Source: Acidobacteriaceae bacterium (GTDB taxonomy: Bacteria > Acidobacteriota > Terriglobia > Terriglobales > Acidobacteriaceae). From it: DNA of 47,440 nt. Every line of letters starts with the position of its first letter. Position 1 is the stretch's first letter. The stretch is from contig PLSM01000139.1 in assembly GCA_003165075.1 (NCBI GenBank), forward strand, positions 88,008 through 135,447, read 5' to 3'. The position numbers and the translations under genes were made by a program. Positions 24,758 to 31,086 of this stretch are shown one piece after another. The notes below the pieces were generated by a model, which saw only the letters and a list, made by a program, of their open reading frames with translations, was not told the origin of the DNA and did no database searches.

Positions 24758-24990
24758 CATAACCCACACCTTTTGACACGGCCGGATCGGCGAGATCCGG
24801 CCGTTGATTTAGTTGGAGTTAGCGGGTGGGTTGCAGGAAGACTTTTGTCACAGGGCGAAGGAGCCGGTTCAGGCTGTTTTTTCAAGGGCCTGGGCAGAGT
24901 GTCTGCGAAGCACCCTTTGCACGGTGGCCGTCGAGATGCGATGGCCCGTAGCGATCTCCCGGATGCTCTGACCACGATGGCGCGGCCCAG
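24758..24990 (-). repeat. Inverted repeat, right copy (recombinase HTH plus 3' flank)
   Basis: Complement matches 16685-16932. The 40 bases at 24758-24797 are a perfect inverted copy of 16893-16932. Inside it, GGCCGGATC (24780-24788) and GATCCGGCC (24794-24802) form a 9-bp hairpin; the left copy has only a decayed version. Confidence 0.9.
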
Positions 24991-25072
24991 CGGCCCGCTG
25001 GTGGAGAGAGTCAGATTCGAGGCCACTCTTGCCTTGGAGGTGCCTCAAACTCCCCCCCGCCACTGTTTGCAA
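24869..25072 (-). pseudogene. Serine recombinase C-terminal fragment (minus copy)
   Basis: The only recognisable part is the HTH, GQSIREIATGHRISTATVQR, matching the plus copy at 16465-16821 with few substitutions. Upstream residues (about the first 32) are not recombinase-like. The catalytic domain is absent, so this is a remnant. Confidence 0.75.
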
Positions 25073-25098
25073 GCACGCCCCCGATAGGCAGCACCCGC

Positions 25099-25155
25099 AC
25101 TTTCACCTTATGGGGTACCAACTTTCACCTTATGAGGTCGAACTTTCACCTTATG
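25099..25155 (+). repeat. Three direct repeats of ACTTTCACCTTATG
   Basis: Identical 14-base units at 25099-25112, 25121-25134 and 25142-25155, with periods of 22 and 21 bases (two helical turns). Such an array fits protein-binding iterons or the multiple transposase sites at the end of an IS21-like element. No transposase is adjacent. The gap 25156-25307 shows nothing else. Confidence 0.85.
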
Positions 25156-25307
25156 CGTCAATCCACAGCGAACTGACGATCCGGTAATTCTTCCTCAAAA
25201 TAATTCCAGGTAAAAACCCGCGAAACGGCATCCCCGGCTGTACTACCTGTCAGGAGCCTTGCAATGGGCGCCTATATGAATCGATTCCAAGCTACAGGTG
25301 TCCAACC

Positions 25308-25526
25308 GTGAGGAAGTTGATCAAGGACGTTCTCGCACGCATCCCAGCATCGCGTGCGCATATCTACAACCTGGTCGCAGCAGGGAAGTATCCTCGGCAG
25401 GTACACCTCGGTGGTTTTGGTGCGTTCTGGGTTGAGGATGAGGTTGATGCGTGGATTCAAGCGCACATCGATGCTGCCGACAATTTGAATCATGGTTCGA
25501 ATCCCTGTGATGCTGTAGCGGCCTAG
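25308..25526 (+). CDS. AlpA-family phage/island regulator (excisionase-like)
   Basis: 72 residues from GTG 25308, preceded by AGGTG at a suitable distance. MerR-like winged HTH: VLARIPASRAHIYNLVAAGKYPRQVHLG, then the AlpA signature WVEDEVDAWIQAHID. In P4-type islands such proteins activate the integrase or act as excisionase. Its last codons (NHGSNPCDAVAA) run through a 14-base match to the T arm of the upstream tRNA-Gln, so the C-terminus may be chimeric. No integrase is next to it; the only integrase is 11 kb away at the other end of the island. Confidence 0.82.
   Translation: MRKLIKDVLARIPASRAHIYNLVAAGKYPRQVHLGGFGAFWVEDEVDAWIQAHIDAADNLNHGSNPCDAVAA
25494..25507 (+). repeat. T-arm-like match to tRNA-Gln
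   Basis: GGTTCGAATCCCTG is identical to the T-arm region of the tRNA-Gln at 13275-13288. It may be a relic att site inside the 3' end of the AlpA-like gene. Confidence 0.4.
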
Positions 25527-25599
25527 AACAATGTAGGTACATTTAAAGGTACCGTCGAAAAGAGTATCTGTAGGATATTGAAACTAAAGACTGTGGGAC

Positions 25600-25616
25600 T
25601 CCCTGGGTTGCAGCCA
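25600..25616 (+). repeat. Candidate attR of the tRNA-Gln island
   Basis: TCCCTGGGTTGCAGCCA matches the tRNA 3' terminus (13283-13299) at 15 of 17 bases. It lies in the gene-free stretch 25527-25837, in which I see nothing else. Confidence 0.45.
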
Positions 25617-25837
25617 GATCAAATCTTTTAAATTCAATTACAAGTAAGCCAGCACAAAGCTCATTCCAGGCGACAATTCCGGCCCAGTCGGCCAATCCAG
25701 GGTTCCGCGTGGATCGTGAGCAACTCTTAATGAGTCAGTAAGCCTGCCAATGCGCTTCTGGGCACGCAGATGTAAAACCAGCGCGCCCAGTGAGCGGCTC
25801 GTGCATCGGGATTACCCCGTCCGTCAGCGGCGCAGGT

Positions 25838-26365
25838 CTAGCACTTTGGATGGGGGTTCTTGAACGCAACCTCGATCGGCAGCCAGTCTGACAGGCGCTT
25901 CGCGTCGACTTCAGCATCTCCGGCTTGGCTGGTGAGCGATGACCTGGCAAGGGCCACGGATATCTTTACTTTTCCCTTGATGCAGTAGGCTCCCACAAGT
26001 GTCGTCAAGCCTTTGTTGGCTACGTCCATGTAGCTCGCAGGTAGAGTGCCCTCCGCGCCATGGATATCGACCGGGGGCAAAATCATCTGGTCCATGACGG
26101 GCCGGTCTTTCGCAACGCCCGAAGAGTCGAATCGCACCACGAGACTAGCTCTGTTCTCCAGCGCGTCAGGATTGGCCGTGTACTTGATGGCCGGAATGGT
26201 GATGCCCGTCGGATTCGGCTTGGCTGCCTGCGTATCAAAAGCGATATGGTAGGGAGCCCCCTTCCATTTGGGCGTAGTGGGGACGTTGGAAGCCTTGTCC
26301 CCCTGGTTTCCACAGCCCGCCAAAAGCACCAATCCCCCGATCGCCAGTATGATCCCTTTTCTCAA
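25838..26365 (-). CDS. Hypothetical lipoprotein
   Basis: TTG at 26365 is chosen as the start because GAGGAGG stands 5 bases upstream; the frame stays open to 26500 but the extra residues precede the signal peptide. 175 residues: lipoprotein signal peptide (LRKGIILAIGGLVLLAGC, lipid-modified Cys at about 18), a Gly/Asn/Asp linker, then an unrecognised domain ending NPHPKC. No known enzyme motif is seen. A cell-envelope location follows from the lipobox. It is the first gene beyond the proposed right end of the island and transcribes towards it. Confidence 0.72.
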   Translation of the reverse strand: MRKGIILAIGGLVLLAGCGNQGDKASNVPTTPKWKGAPYHIAFDTQAAKPNPTGITIPAIKYTANPDALENRASLVVRFDSSGVAKDRPVMDQMILPPVDIHGAEGTLPASYMDVANKGLTTLVGAYCIKGKVKISVALARSSLTSQAGDAEVDAKRLSDWLPIEVAFKNPHPKC

Positions 26366-26602
26366 GTCATCCTCCTCGTTCTTATGTGACGACGCGCCAG
26401 AATACCACTCCAATGCCTCACCAGAACAATGATCGGCAGGAGTTGTAGCCTCTATGGCCGGAACCTCGCTCAGGGCCTTGCGGCGGGATGGTCTCCCCAA
26501 GGCAGGCTTGTGAGGTAGAGTGGCAGGTGTGACCGGTCTCGGCTGCTCTCAACCGGAGCCCGATCCGCCGGCCGGCAGCGGTCAAATCGAATTGAGGATT
26601 GA

Positions 26603-27202
26603 ATGAACGATAAGCCCTATCGCCCGCAGGAAGACATCGTGACCTTAATGAAACAGTTCAACCAGCCGGTAAGGGAATCTCCTGAACTTCCTGACCCGGA
26701 CACGCGCTTGCTGCGTGCGCGGCTGGTTTTTGAAGAGGCGCTGGAGTTCATCAAAGGCTGTGGTTGCACGGTAACGATGACCATGCCGGGCAAGGACGGC
26801 AAAGAGCAGACTGCGGTGATTGACGACATCGGTGTGGTCCTCGACCCTCACGGCAGCCCTGACTTCGCTGAATATGTGGACGGTTGTATCGACCAGCTCG
26901 TCGTCACGTATGGGGCGCTGAACGCAGCGGGTGTGAAGGCGCAGCCCGCCTGGGATGAAGTGCAGCGCAGCAACATGAGCAAGGCCTGGCCACACTGCAG
27001 CGTGTGCGACGCCGTGCTGGAGCGGAGTTCTGGCCCGGAGCTGGTCCATCCGGAAAACAGCAACGCCCATCATGGTGATTGGCAGACGGTTCTGAAGGTG
27101 CATAAGCGCCCGGACGGCAAGTTCATCAAGTCGCCGACCTATTCGCCCGCGGACCTGAAGCGCGTGATCGCGGAGCAAATTCTGCAGGGTAAAGGGGCTT
27201 GA
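26603..27202 (+). CDS. MazG/PRA-PH-like all-alpha NTP pyrophosphatase family protein
   Basis: 199 residues. The first ~110 and the last ~45 look like the phosphoribosyl-ATP pyrophosphohydrolase-like branch of the MazG superfamily: EDIVTLMKQFNQPVRESP, RLVFEEALEFIKG (metal-binding Glu helix), AEYVDGCIDQLVVTYGALNAAG and VQRSNMSKAWPH, ending with FIKSPTYSPADLKRVI. Members cleave NTPs or related nucleotides to the monophosphate. Odd features: an insertion after the Glu helix (CGCTVTMTMPGKDG) and another with HCSVC, His-Pro and HH (about 132-153) that could bind metal. It is a single gene followed by a probable terminator. Confidence 0.7.
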   Translation: MNDKPYRPQEDIVTLMKQFNQPVRESPELPDPDTRLLRARLVFEEALEFIKGCGCTVTMTMPGKDGKEQTAVIDDIGVVLDPHGSPDFAEYVDGCIDQLVVTYGALNAAGVKAQPAWDEVQRSNMSKAWPHCSVCDAVLERSSGPELVHPENSNAHHGDWQTVLKVHKRPDGKFIKSPTYSPADLKRVIAEQILQGKGA

Positions 27203-27242
27203 ATCTGCGCATGAGTGACAAGGGGAAAGGAATCTCGCAGTG

Positions 27243-27269
27243 CGGCGCTGGAATGGTGCGCCGTTTATT
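27243..27269 (+). terminator. Possible terminator of the MazG-like gene
   Basis: Stem CGGCGC (27243-27248)/GCGCCG (27258-27263) with a 9-base loop, followed by TTTATT, 41 bases after the stop codon at 27202. The stem is short, hence moderate confidence. Confidence 0.5.
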
Positions 27270-27320
27270 AGATGCAAAAGCGCCATTCTGGACTGATCGG
27301 GAATCCAGGCTTTAGTTCGC

Positions 27321-28028
27321 CTAGGAACTGGCTTGCCGCAAATCGGCGGCCAGCGGGCAGTGGGCGCAGTCGGCGGTTCGGCCGCAGTGCGCCTTTCCTA
27401 CGGCAACCGTGAGGGCATGGAATTCATTGAAGAGGCGCGCTTGGTCACGTGCGGGGTCGGAAGCAAAGGCCTCACGGGTCAACTGAATCAGCGCGTCATA
27501 TCCCTTGCGCGTGCGATCGGGCGCGGGGGTCAGCAGGCGATGGCGCTCGACGATGCGGCGCAGATACTCGTCGGCTACGGGAACCGGGTGACGGAGAGCG
27601 TAGAGGAGGATGGCGTCGGCGGTCTCCGGACCCACTCCACGAAGAGCCAGCAGGCGGCGGCGAAGGGCGGGTGTAGGGGTTGCCGCCAGGGCATCGAGGG
27701 AGCTGGCGAATTCCGCATCGAGCATGGCGATGAATGCCTTGAGGGCGGGAGCCTTGCGGGTGTGAAAGCCGGAAGGACGGATGAGTTGTTGTAGATCCGG
27801 GAGCGGGAGAGCGCGCAGGCCGTCGAGGTTGAGGGCTCCGGCGGCGCGCAGATTCTCGAGGGATCGCTCGACTGCCTTCCATGCGGTGTTTTGGGTGAGA
27901 TAGGCGCCGAGAATCACTTCAAAGGGCGTATGCGCCGGCCACCAGTGCTGCGGACCGTAGGCGACGGCAAGCTGATGGTGCATGCGGCGCAGGCGCTGGG
28001 CCGAGTCGAGGCGCTGTCCGGACCTCAC
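27321..28028 (-). CDS. Endonuclease III/MagIII-like HhH-GPD DNA glycosylase
   Basis: Base-excision repair glycosylase of the HhH-GPD superfamily. The GTG at 28028 overlaps the TPR-gene stop (GTGA) and gives 235 residues; an in-frame ATG at 28073 would lie deep inside that gene. Visible: GAYLTQNTAWKAVERSL, helix-hairpin-helix LLALRGVGPETADAILLYA and the catalytic Asp in VADEYLRR. The lyase Lys of Nth (GVGRKTA) is Glu here, as in monofunctional MagIII-type 3-methyladenine glycosylases. The C-terminal cluster motif is incomplete: C-x5-C-x2-C (CGRTADCAHC), lacking the fourth Cys. It is therefore probably an alkylbase glycosylase without AP-lyase activity. Confidence 0.87.
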   Translation of the reverse strand: MRSGQRLDSAQRLRRMHHQLAVAYGPQHWWPAHTPFEVILGAYLTQNTAWKAVERSLENLRAAGALNLDGLRALPLPDLQQLIRPSGFHTRKAPALKAFIAMLDAEFASSLDALAATPTPALRRRLLALRGVGPETADAILLYALRHPVPVADEYLRRIVERHRLLTPAPDRTRKGYDALIQLTREAFASDPARDQARLFNEFHALTVAVGKAHCGRTADCAHCPLAADLRQASS

Positions 28029-28411
28029 GGCAGGGAACTTTCCTGGGGCGGGGATTGCAACTGAATCTTCCACTCCAGAACGCGGGCGCGTGCGGCGGCG
28101 GCTTCAGCCTGGGGCACGTGGCCGGCCTGTTGCAGGCAGATGGAGAGGGCAGTGTGGGCCAGCGGGTCGTGAGGAGTGAGCGCAACCAGCGCGAGGGCCA
28201 CGGCGATGGACTGCTCCAGACGGCCGGCGTCCCGCAGAGCGCGAATAAGGCCGTGATGCGCTTCGTAATAGGCCGGGTCGGCGGCGATGGCGGCGCGAAA
28301 GGCCTGGGCTGCTTGAGCGGCGGAGCCGGCGGCGAGCAGATCAAGCCCGCGCTGGGAAAGGACTTCGGCAGTTGGAGCGCTGGGCTGGGTCACTTGAGTC
28401 TTTGGGGTCAC
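28025..28411 (-). CDS. Small TPR-repeat protein
   Basis: 128 residues starting at GTG 28411. Two to three tetratricopeptide-like units (about 18-115): [21 protein letters not shown]...[25 protein letters not shown]...[27 protein letters not shown]. TPRs are protein-binding scaffolds; the partner is unknown. The stop overlaps the start of the glycosylase gene (GTGA), so the two are translationally coupled. It is divergent from yjbQ, with 71 bases between them for both promoters. Confidence 0.8.
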   Translation of the reverse strand: MTPKTQVTQPSAPTAEVLSQRGLDLLAAGSAAQAAQAFRAAIAADPAYYEAHHGLIRALRDAGRLEQSIAVALALVALTPHDPLAHTALSICLQQAGHVPQAEAAAARARVLEWKIQLQSPPQESSLP

Positions 28412-28482
28412 AACGACAGTCTCTAGGATATAGGCTAAGGCGCGAATCTGGCATGGGCGCGGCAGACGCCGGGAAGGCCGTT

Positions 28483-28899
28483 ATGAAGAGTCATACCGAG
28501 TATTTGGTTTTTGAAACCAAGAAGCGCCGCGAGATGGTGCATATTACCGACCAGGTAGAAGAGATCGTAAAGCGCAGCGGGGTGAAAGACGGGCTGTGCT
28601 TTGTTTCGCCCATGCATATTACCGCGGCGATTTACGTGAACGATCTGGAGAACGGGCTGATTGAAGACATTGGCAAGTGGTTGGAAGAACTGGCCCCGGC
28701 GCGACCGGACTACAAACATCATCTGACCGGCGAAGACAACGCGGATGCGCATCTGAAGTCTCTGTTGCTGCACCACGAGACCACCCTGCCGGTGACCGCG
28801 GGGCGGCTCGACCTGGGAACGTGGCAGCGTGTGTTCTATGCCGAATTCGACGGCCGTCGGCGCAAGCGCGTGATTGTGAAGGTGCTGGGGGTGGAGTAG
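28483..28899 (+). CDS. yjbQ: YjbQ/UPF0047 family protein
   Basis: 138 residues from ATG 28483, with GGGAAGG just upstream; an earlier open frame (from 28372) is not family-like. YjbQ proteins form compact trimers; some show weak thiamine-phosphate synthase activity, and the true role is unsettled. The conserved segments are [32 protein letters not shown] (three His plus Asp/Glu) and [19 protein letters not shown], with His/Asp residues expected at the active site. The last 64 bases overlap the 3' end of motB on the opposite strand. Confidence 0.92.
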   Translation: MKSHTEYLVFETKKRREMVHITDQVEEIVKRSGVKDGLCFVSPMHITAAIYVNDLENGLIEDIGKWLEELAPARPDYKHHLTGEDNADAHLKSLLLHHETTLPVTAGRLDLGTWQRVFYAEFDGRRRKRVIVKVLGVE

Positions 28900-29708
28900 G
28901 GGCCGCTAGCCTGTGAGTCTGTGATCTTCCGCCATTGACCTTTTGGAGTGGGTGGGGCGGGGGCGGAGAAGTCGATCCGGGTACGGGGCAGAATGACCAG
29001 GTCTACGCGGCGGTTTTCGGCGCGCCCGGCGGCGGTCGAGTTGGCAGCGACAGGGTGGAACTCGGCATAGCCCGCGGCGGAGAGGCGGTCGGGAGGAATG
29101 GCGCGCAGGTCCAGGAAGAGCCGGGCAATGCGCGTGGCGCGGGCCGAAGAAAGCTCCCAGTTGGAGTCGAACTCCAAATTGTGAATGGGGACGTTGTCCG
29201 TGTGGCCCTCGACGCGCACATCGTATGCGGAACGGGCGAGGGAGTTGGCGATCTTGCGCAGACTGTCGAGAGTCTCGGGGCGCGGGTCCGCGGAGCCGGA
29301 GTTGAAGAAGCCCGCTTCGCGCAGACTGATGACCAGTCCGTCCCTTCCCATTTGAAGGGAAACTGTGTGCTCGGCAATCTGGCTTGAGAGCGTGTGCTCC
29401 AGTTCGCGGCGAATCTGGTTCAGGTCATCGCGGACCTTTCCGGGTGACAGCACGTCCTCCGCCATGACGCTATTAAGCGGGAGCTCGGCTTCTCCTGAAG
29501 CGGGCGGTCGGCCAGGGACGCCGGAGAGGATGCCGAGCGACTGGAAGGCTGTGTCGATGGCCACCGACACCTGGGTCTGCTTCTTTTGATCGGCTTTGGC
29601 AAAGGCATAGAGAACCACGAAGAAGGCAAAGAGAAGGGTGATGAAGTCGGCATAGGAGACCAGCCACCGTTCTTGACTGACGCGTGTGCGGTGAACCCTG
29701 GGATTCAT
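28836..29708 (-). CDS. motB: Flagellar stator protein MotB
   Basis: 290 residues. Short cytoplasmic N-terminus, then one membrane helix with the proton-binding Asp21 ([20 protein letters not shown]), a plug/linker, and an OmpA-like peptidoglycan-binding domain (about 140-245: [43 protein letters not shown]). It anchors the stator to the cell wall around the motor. ATGA overlap with motA implies coupled translation. The last ~45 residues are a low-complexity tail, about 20 of them encoded antisense to the 3' end of yjbQ. Confidence 0.93.
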   Translation of the reverse strand: MNPRVHRTRVSQERWLVSYADFITLLFAFFVVLYAFAKADQKKQTQVSVAIDTAFQSLGILSGVPGRPPASGEAELPLNSVMAEDVLSPGKVRDDLNQIRRELEHTLSSQIAEHTVSLQMGRDGLVISLREAGFFNSGSADPRPETLDSLRKIANSLARSAYDVRVEGHTDNVPIHNLEFDSNWELSSARATRIARLFLDLRAIPPDRLSAAGYAEFHPVAANSTAAGRAENRRVDLVILPRTRIDFSAPAPPTPKGQWRKITDSQASGPYSTPSTFTITRLRRRPSNSA

Positions 29709-30478
29709 GCGGCGCGCTCCACAGCCTGGTGGCTGGAATCAGCGACGAAGCCCGACAGCTTGACCTCAATCATGCGCGGGTTCATGCCTTCGAGAATGGA
29801 GATCACACCTTCGAGCATCATTTCCCGGCGCTGATGATCCTCGCGCTGCAGGATGCGCATCTTTCCGGCAAAAGGCAGAAAAAAGAGGTTGGCGATGCCG
29901 ACTCCGTAGATGGTCGCCACGAAGGCAACAGCGATGCCGCGGCCCACCTCCTGAATGTTGTCGAGATGCTGCATCACCTGGATGAGCCCCAGCACCGCGC
30001 CCAGGATGCCGATGGTGGGGGAGAAGCCGCCCGCGGATTCAAAGACAGCGGGAAGGCGTTCCTCAATTTCGGAAGCGGAATCGAGGCTGACGCGCATGAT
30101 CTTGCGCAATTCGGCGGGCTCTGTTCCGTCAACCGCCAGCATGACGGCCTGTTTGAGGAACGGGTCCTGGATGGTCTGGAGGTCGGCGTCGAGAGATACG
30201 ACTCCGTTGTGGCGAGCCTTGTTGGCAAAGCTGATCAGAAGGCGGATGAGCTGGTCGTTGTGCCTGCTGGGCGCAACAAAGACGAGCGCCATGCGGCGGA
30301 AAGCGGAGATTACGGTAGAGAGGGGAAACTGGAGCAGGACCGCGCCCATGGTGCCTCCAAACACGATGAGCGCCGCGGTAGGCTGCAGGATCTGACCCAG
30401 GTTTCCGCCTTCGATCAGCAGGCCCGCAATAATCCCGGCAACCGCCAGAAACGCGCCGACGATGCTCGCTTTGTCCAT
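29705..30478 (-). CDS. motA: Flagellar stator protein MotA
   Basis: Four-helix inner-membrane protein that forms the stator ion channel with MotB. ATG 30478 (MDKASIVGAFLAVAGI) is chosen because GGAGGAG stands 6 bases upstream; the frame runs further upstream but without family similarity. 257 residues: helices at about 3-22, 32-50, 150-172 and 182-203, and a large cytoplasmic loop with the charged MotA patch. FSPTIGILGAVLGLIQVM carries the conserved Pro before helix 3, and FVATIYGVGIANLFFLP forms helix 4. Follows flbD by 49 bases. Confidence 0.94.
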   Translation of the reverse strand: MDKASIVGAFLAVAGIIAGLLIEGGNLGQILQPTAALIVFGGTMGAVLLQFPLSTVISAFRRMALVFVAPSRHNDQLIRLLISFANKARHNGVVSLDADLQTIQDPFLKQAVMLAVDGTEPAELRKIMRVSLDSASEIEERLPAVFESAGGFSPTIGILGAVLGLIQVMQHLDNIQEVGRGIAVAFVATIYGVGIANLFFLPFAGKMRILQREDHQRREMMLEGVISILEGMNPRMIEVKLSGFVADSSHQAVERAA

Positions 30479-30527
30479 CGAGTGCTCCTCCTTTGGAGGG
30501 AATGGTGTGCGTGGACGAACCAGCCAG

Positions 30528-30833
30528 TCAGCCGCTGCGGCCCGGGGCCGGCGTGGCATCCGGCGCGGAGAGATGAGGCTGGCCGGAGACTTCGAGGCTG
30601 GCCAGGGAGGCGAGCCTTTGCAGATCGCCAACGGGAAGGCGGCGCGCCACCGTGGCCAGAAGACGGGCACGGTAAGCGAGCACCCGCTCCACCACCTCGG
30701 CAGGCTCTTCGCGCACCATCAGTTTTTCCCCATTGATAAGGGTGAGCATAGTGTCTGGCGAAGCCTCGGCCGACTTGATCAGATCGCTGTTCAGCACCAT
30801 GGGGCTGCCGTTGAGTCTGGTGAGTTCGATCAT
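30528..30833 (-). CDS. flbD: FlbD-family flagellar protein
   Basis: 101 residues. The first ~60 match the small FlbD family (MIELTRLNGSPMVLNSDLI, then TMLTLINGEKLMVREEPAEVVERV), found in flagellar operons next to motA/motB; note this is not the Caulobacter sigma54 activator of the same name. The C-terminal 35 residues are Ala/Leu/Pro-rich and unconserved. Start ATG 30833. It heads the flbD-motA-motB operon, probably under the sigma28-like element just upstream. Confidence 0.85.
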   Translation of the reverse strand: MIELTRLNGSPMVLNSDLIKSAEASPDTMLTLINGEKLMVREEPAEVVERVLAYRARLLATVARRLPVGDLQRLASLASLEVSGQPHLSAPDATPAPGRSG

Positions 30834-30866
30834 TGCCCTGTCTGCCCTCCTGCTGCTCTTCTCTGC

Positions 30867-30893
30867 TTATCGGCCCGTGCAGCGAAAGGATGA
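30867..30893 (-). promoter_or_regulatory. Possible sigma28 promoter for flbD-motAB
   Basis: On the minus strand GCCGATAA (30874-30867) is a perfect FliA -10 element, 34 bases ahead of the flbD ATG. Fifteen bases further up the -35 position reads TCAT instead of TAAA, so the -35 box is poor. Confidence 0.4.
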
Positions 30894-30930
30894 TTGGAGA
30901 GCGAATTGCTAAGCGCCTCGCGAAAAAACA

Positions 30931-30957
30931 TAAAGTGTTCTTGAAGGACGCCGATGA
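30931..30957 (+). promoter_or_regulatory. Sigma28 (FliA) promoter of flagellin
   Basis: TAAA at 30931-30934, a 15-base spacer, then GCCGATGA at 30950-30957. This matches the flagellar class-3 consensus TAAA-N15-GCCGATAA at all but one position. Transcription would start near 30964, giving a leader of about 120 bases before the flagellin ATG. The leader ends in a GAGGAGA ribosome site (31074-31080). Confidence 0.8.
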
Positions 30958-31086
30958 AGGCAGTGGGCAACGTGGTTCCTTTCACCAGGTGGCCCGGGGC
31001 TGGCGGTTGAAAAACTCTACGTCCTCTCCCGGTCAGGCACCCGAAGTAGGGAACCCAGAATTCACTTCAACACGAGGAGAATCGAT

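Larger units (their letters stand above)
13225..25616. mobile_element. Probable degenerate genomic island in tRNA-Gln
   Basis: A tRNA gene, an integrase reading away from it 215 bases downstream, an AlpA-like excisionase/regulator at the far end and an imperfect copy (15 of 17) of the tRNA 3' terminus at 25600-25616 together outline a 12.3-kb integrative element. Cargo genes are unrelated to the flanking housekeeping genes, and the left part (13300-13500, 14400-16300) is more AT-rich. The integrase lacks its catalytic core, so the element is probably fixed. The right boundary is inferred; a second 14-base T-arm match lies at 25494-25507. Confidence 0.5.
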
